Origin: Ceratobasidium sp. AG-K
Lineage: Eukaryota > Basidiomycota > Agaricomycetes > Cantharellales > Ceratobasidiaceae
Assembly (NCBI GenBank): GCA_037039685.1
Contig: JAWNGF010000014.1
Span: 496,001-560,000, forward strand
Length of the DNA: 64,000 nucleotides
Direction: 5' to 3'
Shown in pieces: positions 53,765 through 64,000 of the stretch (position 1 is its first letter; every line of letters starts with the position of its first letter). The translations under genes and the position numbers were made by a program. The notes beneath the pieces are model-generated. The model was not told where the DNA came from, searched no databases, and saw only the letters and a program-made list of their open reading frames with translations.

Positions 53765-55248
53765 GCAACTTGACAGGTCAAATGCATGTGGACGTACTCG
53801 AAGGGCATGGTCGCGAAGTCGTATCGGTTGCGTTCTCACCCGACGGCAAACAGCTTGTCTCAGGGTCGGTCGATGACACAGTACGACTATGGGGCGTCGA
53901 AGGCACACCTCAGCTTGTTAGAGTATTCGAAGGCCATACCAACGTCGTCTACAGTGTCCGGTTCTCATCCGATGGCGCACGCATAGTCTCCAGCTCGGCT
54001 GACAGAACCATCCGAGTATGGGATGCTCGCAGTCAAGGTCCAGCAGACAGCCTTCTCGAAGGTCATACACAGCCAGTCACATCGGTGGCGTTCTCGCACG
54101 AAGGCACTCGGATTGTTTCTGGCTCGAATGATGGGACGATATACGTGTGGGACGGGCAGAGCGGGCAGGTAGCTGTGGGACCGATGAAGGGGCATACCGA
54201 CTGGGTGAACTCTGTGTGTATCTCACCTGACGGGTCTCGGATCGCATCTGGATCCAATGATAACACCATCCAGCTATGGGACGCACACACCGGGAAGGCA
54301 GTGGGCATGCGACTCGCTGATCACTCTGGCAAGGTTCTCTCAGTCTGTTTCTCACCCGACGGAGCCCTACTTGCATCTGGCTCAGAAGACAAGACCATAC
54401 GACTCTGGAATGCAGAAAGCGGGGAGCCGATTGGCAGTCCACTCCAGGCGCATAAAGACTGGGTCCGATCAGTTCGCTTCTCACCCGATAGCCTGAGATT
54501 GATCTCTGGCTCGGACGACAAGACCATTCTGGTCTGGGACGTGAATACTAGAAAACCTGCTCTCCCACCTTTCGAAGGGCATGCTGACGAGGTATGGGCG
54601 GTTTGTGTCTCTCCTGACGGGACTCGCATTGCCTCTGGCTCGACGGACACTACTGTGCGACTATGGGACGCGTATAGTGGCGAGAGTGTGTTCGGTCCAC
54701 TTCAGGGACATACCGCCCGCGTCCTCTCAGTATGCTTCTCCCCAAACAGCTCTTACGTTATCTCAGGGTCCGAGGATAGAACCATACGACTCTGGGACGC
54801 TCGGTCTGGGCAGTCAGTCGGCAGTCCACTCACTGGACATACAAACATTGTGATGTCAGTCGCCTTCTCCCCTAATGGCGGGCAAATTGTCTCAGGGTCG
54901 GGTGATGCATCCATTCGTGTATGGGACATTGCCGATCTAGTTGCGGCGCAAAGACCGAAAGGTAATGATCAGCTACCGAGTACTTAAAATTTATGCTCAT
55001 CACATTATCTCATAGGCGATACCACCAAAGGCACAGAGCCGTCCCGCGCCCATCAGTCCTGGGTCCTGCAAGACGATGGATGGGTGGTTGACCCTCAGTC
55101 TCGCCTCCTCGCATGGGTACCACCCGATCTACACACCAACCTGATGAACCCCCGTAATCCCGTTCTCATCTCGATCAAAGGCTCCGTCCAGCTCGACCTG
55201 GACTCGGCCAAGCTGGGAGAGTCGTGGTCGGAATGCTACGAGCCTTGA
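53765..55248 (+). pseudogene. N3: NACHT-WD40 protein, 3' portion
   Basis: The WD40 array resumes directly after the copia target duplication (SN then LTGQMHVDVLEGHGREVVS) and completes repeats 6-14. Exon 6 ends at 54979; a 36-bp intron leads to the last exon 55016-55248 with the C-terminal tail DDGWVVDPQSRLLAWVPPDL. Repeat sequences follow those of N1 closely, with changes clustered at a few positions per blade (for example THR-ASN-GLN-LEU-TYR in N1 against GLY-ARG-GLU-VAL-VAL here). Without a new start this part cannot be expressed as the intact receptor. Confidence 0.9.
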
Positions 55249-58200
55249 TGGAGGAACACTGACGTGAGTGAACACCACCGACATCCGCTAGCGGTAGCTC
55301 ACCTTGATTGCGTATCTGTCCCTCCACACGGTGCCACTCCTGCCGCCGCTGCGATTTCCTGGTTCTCCTTGTAGTGGCGAGAAGTTGTTACTCAGTGACC
55401 GGATGCCTCAAATGTAGTGGTTTTGTGTTTCTGGTTCTCCCGTCGATACATATACATTTGACTCGAAGGAATACAAACATTGTGCGTACAACATGGAATT
55501 ATCATCAACCAGGGAGTATATCATACATGACACCCCCGCCCCGCTGAAAACATCGGTTACCACTCATGATTCGCAAACTAGGGTGGCGAAACCACATCCC
55601 TATCCCACCCCCTTCAGCGTTGTACAAGAATAGGGTCCCACGGATTTTCTGCCCATCTGCCCGGACGTGTCGCATACAGAGAAACTTGGGGTACCGTGGC
55701 TCCTAGTATTTGGCGATCCCCAAGGGGTCGGACGTCTGGCCTGCTGACCAGAGTGAGACCAGCAAAGCACCCGTTCAACGCTACTGTAATCGTAGGTAAC
55801 CACCAGCGGGTGGGGCCTCGAGGCTACGGTGCGTTTTGTTATTCTCAGGCCTACACCCTTTCACCAGCACATACTGTTTCGGTCATTAGCGGTTGAGTTA
55901 TCCACTGGCATGTCACCTGTACGTATTCTTGATCCTCTACACAGTCAGGTCGGGAATACTCGACATACCGAGTCCGATTCCGTTGTCACCGGAAGAAAAA
56001 AAGGACATACACTCACAAATTCATTTCTACCAGTCGCAAGTGGCGCTCAAGCCAAGGCGACTCGGACCGAGTGGGGAGTCACGGCTGTCAGAGTTAGTGA
56101 TCCTTTGGATTTGAAAATATCCTTGACCTCCGTGAACCCATCATAAAATCTGGAAAATAATGGCATATAAAGTCCTAGAGCTGAGGCTCGAGGATACCAT
56201 GGGTTGCAGGCTCGTCGTCGCGGGCTTCAAGCGAATCGTGGTTCATGTGGCGCCTACCAGTTGCTGACTCGTTCGCCTGATTTCAATTGGCCGGCTCAAG
56301 CGCTGATCCTCTCGTCCTGCTCTCTGCACCCACCATCGTCGCTCTAGTCCTTCAGCTTAACACAGATTCGGCTTTCGACTGGCTTACTGCGCACAGCGAA
56401 CATTTGTGCATCTTATGAAATCTCCACCAGCTTCATTTTCTACTGCTGACCGTGAACTGGTGCCAGATTTAGGCCCGCCCGAGACGGCACTTGTTTTCCA
56501 CCAAACGCGCCCCGAAATTGAACTTTGTAAGCCAATCTGCAACTCGTGATTGTACGCTCCTAAGCTACATCTCATAGCGTTCAACAATCGTCCACGGAAA
56601 CAACACGCCCTTCACAGCGTCATCCGTCCTTTGTGGTCCGACGTGCCCTGTTCGACAGCTCCTGGAAACGCTAAGTAAGTGATCTTCTTGCATGTGGAAC
56701 TCCTGTGCTAGAGCCGATGTATAACCATCAGAAGACTTGTGCCAGGTCCCGAAGCGTGCTGATGTGAAATGCGTCTCGATGATCATCCCGAGTCCTTCAC
56801 AACATGAGAGGTTGTTCGAGAGAGAATCAGTAGACGGGCATATTTGAGCGAGTTTAATGGGTGAGTGATGTTGATTTTTTTGGTGAACAGATCGTGCTGA
56901 CGGTTGATTATCCTGCTAGAGCACAACATAGGTCCTCCGCAAATGGCGACAATCCATAATGATGGTCAGTCTGTGCGCTTGTGATCCGGTAGTGCATTCT
57001 GCTTCCAACCTGCGAATACATGTACACTATTCATGGTACGTCCTTGAATCGCGGTCGCGGTGTCCGATTCCCGGATACTTACCTCGGTGCAGGCAGACCC
57101 CTCACCTTGCGAACTCACGAACTCATCCCTGTCTGCCCTTTAGGCAACCCCACCCCGAGAGTCGACTATACCCGCGTGGCAGTAGTGATGGCGACTGCAA
57201 ACTATAACGCAAGGAGCTGGAGTCGCTGTGCAATAATGTGAAGTGCGGTCAATCGTACCACTTTGTGCTGTTGCTGACTAAGCCTAATATCAACAGGTCG
57301 CAGGAAAGTTGGCTAGTTTAAACTCGACCGCAATTTGTTTAGTTACGGGCTTATCTTTACTTGCCACTGCCCTCAATCTCTCCGCCACTATGTTTGGCAT
57401 CCTTTATCTTCAATGCCTACACTGCGCAGGAAAGTTAGAACGCACTCCATGCCATGCAACCAACCCAAAGGCTACCTTTCATTCGGGAGCACGGGGTTAC
57501 ACGGAGTCGATTGGCGTTCACACCATGCACGCCAACTAAATATCCAACACCGTACACGAGACGGAAGGGAACCCCAATATACTAGCCTTGGGGACGGTGC
57601 TCGAGGTGGTTGGATGGTCACTCGATTATTTGACGCGCACGGGGGACTCGAGTTTATTGAATATCTCGGAATCTGGCTGTGGTGGCGCCTAGCGAGTTGC
57701 AACGCGCTCATTTGTATGTCCCTCCTATGGCAGCTGGGTCGTGCTATGGCTGATATGTGCTCCCCAGCTTTGCATCTTCCTGCGAGGGCAAAGCTGGCCA
57801 GCAGGGTTCGCGTCGGACTATTCCGCCAACACCTCTGAATTCCGTACAACCTTCGGGGAGACGCTGTCGCATTGCTATCCAGATGTGGGTCCTGTCACCA
57901 AACGAGTGGCCTTGACAAGATATGCGGAGATAGTCTAGTCATCTAAGGAAATGTGTGGGTTTCATTTGAGGTGTGCGTGCTTCCTGTTCGCACCCATTCT
58001 CTGGCTCAACTTTGTTCCACTATTCCCTAGCTTGATCGGCACTTGCACTCCACGGTTCCGCTCAGGGTTCATCCCGCTGGCCTCCTACATCGCATGTCGC
58101 CTTCCCCCTGCTGAATAAATTGCAAGCCGGTGGCCCCAATCCTTCCCCGCCCGCCAACCCCGAGTTCTACTTGCAGCATGGGGGTGGTCCCCAGTCGCGC

Positions 58201-58492
58201 AGCATCGATTCCGGCCACGACAAAACTCGCAGTTTTTGCATCAACAACTATCTCGGCCCGAATGTGCAAATATCCTTGTCTGACGTACGCCGTGTCATTG
58301 CTCCGCTTGTGTATTGAGCGGCGAGGAGTTGTGGCAAAGCTAGAGATCCTGGGTGTGCCGGTCCCTTTCCGGATGCGAGGGATGCCCGTATCTCGTACGC
58401 ATCCAAACTATCGGTCCCTGCCAATTCCTCAAGCCTGCCCGATGTATCTTCAGGCTCGTGGGGGTTCCCACCCATACAGTCCTTGCCGACTG
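55249..58492. other. Intergenic 3' of N3
   Basis: The first ~350 bp resemble the DNA after N1, and 56262-56640 resembles 42650-43010. Later parts (for example 57330-57940, 58069-58330) have open stretches that look partly protein-like on one strand or the other, but no consistent exon chain could be built. They may be remnants of whatever lies between N1 and N2. Confidence 0.45.
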
Positions 58493-58755
58493 CCTCCCTC
58501 TCCCTCTCCCTCTCCCTCTCCCTCTCCCTCTCCCTCTCCCTCTCCCTCTCCCTCTCCCTCTCCCTCTCCCTCTCCCCTCCCTCTCCCTCTCCCTCTCCCT
58601 CTCCCTCTCCCTCTCCCTCTCCCTCTCCCTCTCCCTCTCCCTCTCCCTCTCCCTCTCCCTCTCCCTCTCCCTCTCCCTCTCCCTCTCCCTCTCCCTCTCC
58701 CTCTCCCTCTCCCTCTCCCTCTCCCTCTCCCTCTCCCTCTCCCTCTCCCTCTCCC
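58493..58755. repeat. Hexanucleotide microsatellite (CTCCCT)n, about 43 copies
   Basis: Near-perfect tandem CCCTCT units over about 263 bp with one interruption near 58571-58580, where extra C bases appear. The long Pro-Leu, Ser-Pro, Gly-Glu and Gly-Arg frames across it are artefacts of the repeat. Confidence 0.97.
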
Positions 58756-59448
58756 AACCTGAACTCCAGCCACCAAGCTTCCCGGACCAGTTCTCAGCAT
58801 GCGTATCTCAAAATAACTCCAGGACATATGGGCTTGTGCATCAAGAATTAGACTAGTTCTGACATACTCCACTGCCGGGATCCTCACACTAGATCAGTGA
58901 AAGGCCAGACGCATCGATCGGTGCATCAGCCCACTCACCCCCATGAAATGTTGACCGGATGACTGCTTTACTAGATACCGTGGCCGCCCAACCAAGCTCG
59001 CACGACATCAATTTTATCCTGGGATGATTGGAGCCATCCATTCCAAAGTGTGTTTACTACCGATGCACATGGATTGTTACAAAGTCGGGAATCGATGATT
59101 ACCTTGGGCGAGCTCCTTCGGGCAGCGGGGACACACGGGTTGGGTTGGGAGAAGTAAGTGTGGTACCTGTCGCAACCTTCGTGTCTCAGTAGTAGCCGCC
59201 CGTCCTGTTGGGTAATGATGTGCATACACTATTCTACGCCTTTTCCGTTGTAACTTGGCCAAAGAAATAATGAAACCGGCTATGGACGGCCGTTTCCTGT
59301 CAGAATCATATGAGAATGACACTATGATACATTAGGGGTTTGATTTAGCCATCACCCGATGACCGTATGAATGTCTTTCATGTTCGGTGAACACTGTTCC
59401 AGTTGGCGGTGCCCCGAAATGGCAGCATATGTGCAAAACCCTAGACAA
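58756..59448. other. Intergenic upstream of N4, related to N2 upstream DNA
   Basis: From about 59025 similar to the sequence from 44408 before N2. AAATGGCAGCATAT at 59417-59430 recurs before N3 at 45436-45449. No gene recognised. Confidence 0.5.
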
Positions 59449-59506
59449 TTTCCTATTTTGACATATTGAGGTCACTTGATTGCACTTTGGTATTGTTATC
59501 TAAGCG
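59449..59506 (+). promoter_or_regulatory. Conserved NLR upstream module, N4 copy
   Basis: TTTCCTATTTTGAC (59449-59462), GAGGTCACTTGA, then GTTATCTAAGC (59495-59505) and GCCGGCAGTCAGACTCCAC as in N3. The N4 core has TCTAAGC where the others have TCTTAGC. Confidence 0.7.
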
Positions 59507-59576
59507 CCGGCAGTCAGACTCCACCCAAACCAAGATCACCGATATCAGCCGCATCCGCCAGAACAAGGCCAGGACG

Positions 59577-62500
59577 ATGAAAAACAGATACTTGCGAGTG
59601 AAAGAAAGTGTGAAGCGGCGGCTCGATATCAGCCCGAGCCAAAGCCCAACCCCACTGCCGGATATAGCTCAGCCAGCCGGGAGCCTTGGCCCAGTACCTC
59701 CGGCAGCCAGACGTGCCACGACTCCGCTTCTGAGCGATTCCAGCACTGAAGTGCTTTATCCCTCCCCCCTGACAGCTACCTCATCTCCTGTCCCGGTCGG
59801 CGTAGCATCCCTTCAGACCCCAAGCTCTGCAAACGCCAGGCAGGATGAGCCTCCCCTCTGGCAGTCAGATTCGACACCCAGAGTCCCTTCCTCCAATCGC
59901 CTGCCTCTTACAAACCCTGATTCCCCCCCCAAATGAGGGGCCCACAACGATATCTAGCTGGCCTGGCCTCAATCGGTTGTTGAAGGCGCTCGATATGACA
60001 GCTGGGGTATTCCCGCCGTTCAGAGCCGCCATCAATCAGTTTGGCGATCTCGCTCAGGTAGTTGAGGTGAGATCGTGCGCCTTTTGATTGAATGATAGAG
60101 GGGTGGTAACATTGCACAGGACGCATCGAGAGGACGGAGTGATTATCGTGACTTACGCGCAACCCTCGACGCGCTGCTCGGAGACATTAGCCAGCATCTC
60201 GGTGGTATGACAAGCCCAAAAATGACGAGGAGCATGAAGAACCTGTGCAGGTGAGTCGTTATATGCGATTGTCGCACATGAAGCTGACGAGAGCGCCCTC
60301 AGAGGGATTGACGCTGAACTACAGATCATAGGGCATAGACTAACGAGAAGCGCAGTACGGCGGCATATAGAGGTCATTGACAGCCCGAACCAAGTGTTAG
60401 AGTGCTATAGGCGGATTCAGGGACACCTAGAACGACTCTCAGTAAGTGGAAGTCCCTCATTGAGACAGTGGAATACTGCTAAAGAGCACAGCTAAACGCG
60501 AACCTGAGTATATGGGAAACAGTTGACGAATTAGCAAGGGTAAGACTGGTATCCGGATGTATGCCTGTGAGACTGATGGACATGTAGGAGGCCCGTCTAC
60601 GACAACTTTCGCCCACAACTTCGGCGGTATATAACTCTGCAAGATCCGAAGAGATTCAGCGAAGAGCCTGTATGCAAGGCACACGCCAAGAAGAGCTGGC
60701 AACGCTGCTCGGGTGGGCCCGAAACAAGGATGGCGAAGAGGTGTACTGGATGAATGGCATGGCTGGAACCGGCAAGACCACGATCGCATACAGCCTCTGT
60801 GCCGAGCTCGAGACGACCGCCGAGCTAGGAGCAAGCTTCTTCTGCTCGCGACTGATACCCGAGTGCCGGGACGTCAAGCTGATAATACCATCAATCGCAT
60901 ACCAGCTGGCTCGCTTCTCTTCCCCGTTTTGCTCCATGCTGCTGAACGGCCTTCAGGCCGACCCAGACGTGCATACAAGAATTCTGGAAACTCAGTTCGA
61001 GAACCTGGTCGTCAAGCCACTGTTAGAAGTCAAACACGTATTGCCTACGGATTTTGTGGTCGTTATTGACGCGCTGGACGAGTGCGAGCATGAAGATAGC
61101 GTGGGTCAAATCTTGGATGTCCTCCTCTCCCGTACAACTACCTCTCATCTGCCGATACGTTTCCTGCTTTCTAGTCGACCCGAGCCGGGAATTTATTCTC
61201 GCATGATGCAGAAACTCGGCACCAATTACGAAGCTCGTTTGGCGCTACATGAACTGGACGAACAGAAGGTCCAGCATGATATCGAGACCTACCTAAGGGC
61301 AGAACTCGAGCAAGTCGGTCTTACATCATCTCAGCTCTCGGCTCTCGTGGCCCACTCTGGCGTTCTGTTTATCTACGCCTCTACCGCTGCTCGATACATC
61401 AAGGGCGGGCTACGTTCTAGACAGCATCAGGCGCGATTGAATATGATACTCGGCCTGACGCCGCCGTCAAAGAATGGCAAGGATCGGGATATTGATAAGC
61501 TCTACACGTCCATCCTAAGGAACGCGTTCGACCACCAAGACCTAGATTCGGCGGACCAAACCCTGATGAAAGATATTCTAGACACGATTATATGCGTACG
61601 AGAACCTCTGACCGTGGATGAACTGGCCGGACTGCTGAGACTGCAGGATGTGTATCGAGTCGATGGTCTACTCGGACTACTACGCTCCGTGCTGAAAATT
61701 TCCGAGAAGAGTGGACTTGTAGCCACCTTACATGCGTCATTTCCTGACTTCATGCGCGACAATGAGCGCTCGGCTAATTTCCACTGTGACCCCCAAAGGG
61801 TACACGCCCAGCTCGCACGGTCGTGTTTCATCATGATTGGGGACAGTGATCCGCAATTTAATGTCTGTGCACTCGAGTCCTCGTATTTGCGTGACGAAGG
61901 AGTTTCCAGCTTGACTAACCGTGCCGATAAAGCAATTTCCTCGCAGCTTTTCTATGCGTGTCGCTACTGGGTTTCGCACCTGGAGCTCGGAGCAGAGGAT
62001 GTCGAGACCCATGGACTGGTACACGAATTCCTATCAAAGCGATTTTTGCTTTGGATGGAGGTGCTGAACCTAAAAGGATGCATGCATCTTGGGTCAAAGA
62101 TCATGCAGCGCGCACAGAACTGGAGTAGGGTGGGTAACAAGAACTCTTACGTTCTATAGCCTGCCACTCATATACACATAGATTCGACAATGCTCCAAGG
62201 AGACCATTCACCTTGCTCACGACGCGTGGAGATTCATCACCATGTATAGCAGACATGCTGTCTCGCAGAGCACGCCACACATATACGTATCAATGCTCCC
62301 ATTTTGGCCGGAGTCGGCACCTATCCGTAAACATTATACCGAAAGAATGCACGGGATTCTCCAAGCTCATGGCTCAGGGACAAAAATGCGTCAATTTGCG
62401 CTCCTTTCTACGTGGTCGTTTCACAACGATGTTCATTCAGTTTCTCTATCTCGAGGCGGAAACCTCATTGCATATGCCATTGAATCCTCGGTTTACATCG

Positions 62501-64000
62501 TAGACGGATCCACTGGCCGAGCTGTGTTGGGTCCACTCCAGCATTACGACAGGGTCAACTCTGTTGAGTTCTCACCCGACGGTACGCTCCTTGTATCTGG
62601 CTCCGGTGACAACACGGTCAAGATATGGAAGACCAGCAATGGACATCCACTGACTGAGTCGTTTGTGGGGCACATAGACTGGGTCACCTCGGTGTGTTTC
62701 TCCCCCGACGGCAAGAGCGTCGTTTCTGGGTCCCGAGATAGCACGACTCGCGTGTGGAGCCCAGAGAGCTCATGCATGCCTTCTGTTCGAGTGCAAGATT
62801 GTAACAACCCGGTGTGGTCTATTTGCGTTTCCCCCGACGGTACTCGCCTTGCCTCGGGTTGCAACGACGGGACTATAAACGTTTGGGATGCTGAAAGCGG
62901 AGAGATGCTTCTTGGACCTCTCAAGGAACATACCCACAGAGTCTGCTCCCTGTGCTTTAGATCCAACGCAAGCCTAGCGTCTGGCTCGTGCGACATTACA
63001 ATACGGATCTGGAACGATCTGGCTGGTTATATGCGCGTTGACGTACTCGAAGGGCATTTGGATCCGGTCTACTCTGTTGATTTCTCGCCCTGTGGCAAGC
63101 AACTTGTCTCAGGCTCAGGTGACGAGACACTACGGCTGTGGGATGTTGAAGGTATACCGCAGCTTATTAGGGTATTCGATGGTCATACCAACGCCATCTG
63201 GTGTGTGCGGTTCTCACCAGACGGCGCACGCATAGTCTCCAGCTCGGGTGACCAGACGATCCGAGTATGGGATGCTAGCAGCCCAGATCCAGTAGACAGC
63301 CCACTCGAAGGACATATAGATGCAGTCACATCGGTGACGTTCTCACACGAGGGCACTCGAATCGTTTCCGGGTCGAACGATGGGACGATACGTGTATGGA
63401 ACACGCAGAGCGGGCTGATGGCTGTCGGACCGACAAATGAACATAGCGACTGGGTCTACTCTGTTCACGTCTCCCCTGACCAGTCCTTGATCGCATCTGG
63501 CTCCCGGGACGAAACTGTTCAGCTATGGAACGCAAACACCGGGAAAGCGGTGGGCAAACCACTCACTGGGCATTCTGGCAGTGTTTTCTCAGTCTGTTTT
63601 TCACCCGACGGAACTCTGCTCGCATCTAGCTCGAGAGGTGGGACCATACGACTGTGGAATGTACGGAGCGGAGAGCTCGTTGGTAGACCCTTTGCAAGGG
63701 ATACAGAGTGGATAAGGGCTGTTTGTTTCTCGCCTGACAGCCTGAGGCTAATTTCGGGCTCGACTGGCGATACGATTTCAGTCTGGGATGTGAATACCAG
63801 ACGAAGAACACTGGGACCTCTCTTAGGGCATACGAATCACGTTCTGACCGTTTGCATCAATCCCGACGGGTCTCGCATCGCTTCTGGTTCAAGGGACGCA
63901 ACAGTACGACTCTGGGACGCGTATAATGGGCAGTGCGTTTTTGGCCCACTTCGAGGACATGCGGCCAATGTCAACTCGGTCTCCTTTTCCCCGAACAGTC
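59577..64000 (+). CDS. N4: NACHT-WD40 protein, runs off right edge; frameshift in exon 1
   Basis: Exons 59577-60066, 60120-60250, 60303-60441, 60492-60539, 60588-62129 and 62182-64000+. Exons 2, 4 and 5 have exactly the same lengths as or match N1/N3 (131, 48 and 1542 nt in N3). Exon 1 is 490 nt, one base too many: the frame breaks at a run of seven C (59924-59930), and six C would restore NPDSPP-N-EGPTTISSWPGL. Domains: basic MKNRYLRVKESVKRRL, helical bundle, NACHT (GMAGTGKTT, VVVIDALDECE, LLSSRPE), then WD40 repeats 1-12 and part of 13 before the edge, all open. More diverged from N1 and N3 than they are from each other in the WD40 half. The C7 may be a true null allele or a sequencing error. 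Confidence 0.88.

Noticed and set aside
58493..58755. Possible CRISPR-like array
   Set aside because: Simple 6-bp tandem repeat with no spacers, in a eukaryotic genome.
58130..58887. Several long frames on both strands encoding Pro-Leu, Ser-Pro, Gly-Glu or Gly-Arg repeats
   Set aside because: Products of the hexanucleotide microsatellite, which has no stops in any phase.

Overview
This window comes from a filamentous basidiomycete, most likely an Agaricomycete of the Rhizoctonia/Ceratobasidium type. That assignment is an inference. The support is dense GT-AG introns of about 50-60 bp, DUF6535 membrane proteins, a secreted GH7 cellobiohydrolase with a fungal CBM1 tail, a Zn2Cys6 regulator, NACHT-WD40 STAND receptors of the HET-E type, and both Ty3 and copia LTR retrotransposons. 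No bacterial or viral gene organisation is seen.

Layout. 1-17.6 kb: two DUF6535 genes on the minus strand. The first runs off the left edge; the second is split by an 8.86-kb chromodomain Ty3 element with identical LTRs and a 5-bp target duplication. An eight-exon histidine phosphatase lies between them. 17.8-29 kb: a beta-trefoil protein, a GH7 cellobiohydrolase, a CBM19-like secreted protein, a 133-residue orphan and a Zn2Cys6 transcription factor. This is a secretome-rich stretch with a regulator beside it. 29-36.6 kb: gene-poor, with weak coding-like exons, a 91-residue orphan and an FKBP-type prolyl isomerase. 36.7-64 kb: a tandem array of STAND/NLR-like genes on the plus strand. N1 is complete. 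N2 is a promoter plus exon-1 fragment. N3 is split by a 4.9-kb copia element. N4 has one frameshift in a C run and leaves through the right edge.

How the parts relate. N1, N3 and N4 share the same exon plan: a basic N-terminus, a proline/serine-rich linker, a predicted helical bundle, a NACHT ATPase, about 14 WD40 repeats (two propellers) and a conserved C-terminal tail. They also share a short conserved element just upstream of the start codon. Known fungal relatives act in non-self recognition and regulated cell death, and I infer the same here. The WD40 halves of N1 and N3 are much more alike than their NACHT halves, which suggests gene conversion.

Both retroelements inserted into otherwise intact genes of expanded families. 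With each element ignored, the DUF6535 gene (1379 codons including stop) and N3 (1492 codons including stop) are continuous, so both insertions look recent. Splice sites, lengths and similarity statements were worked out by eye from the sequence.
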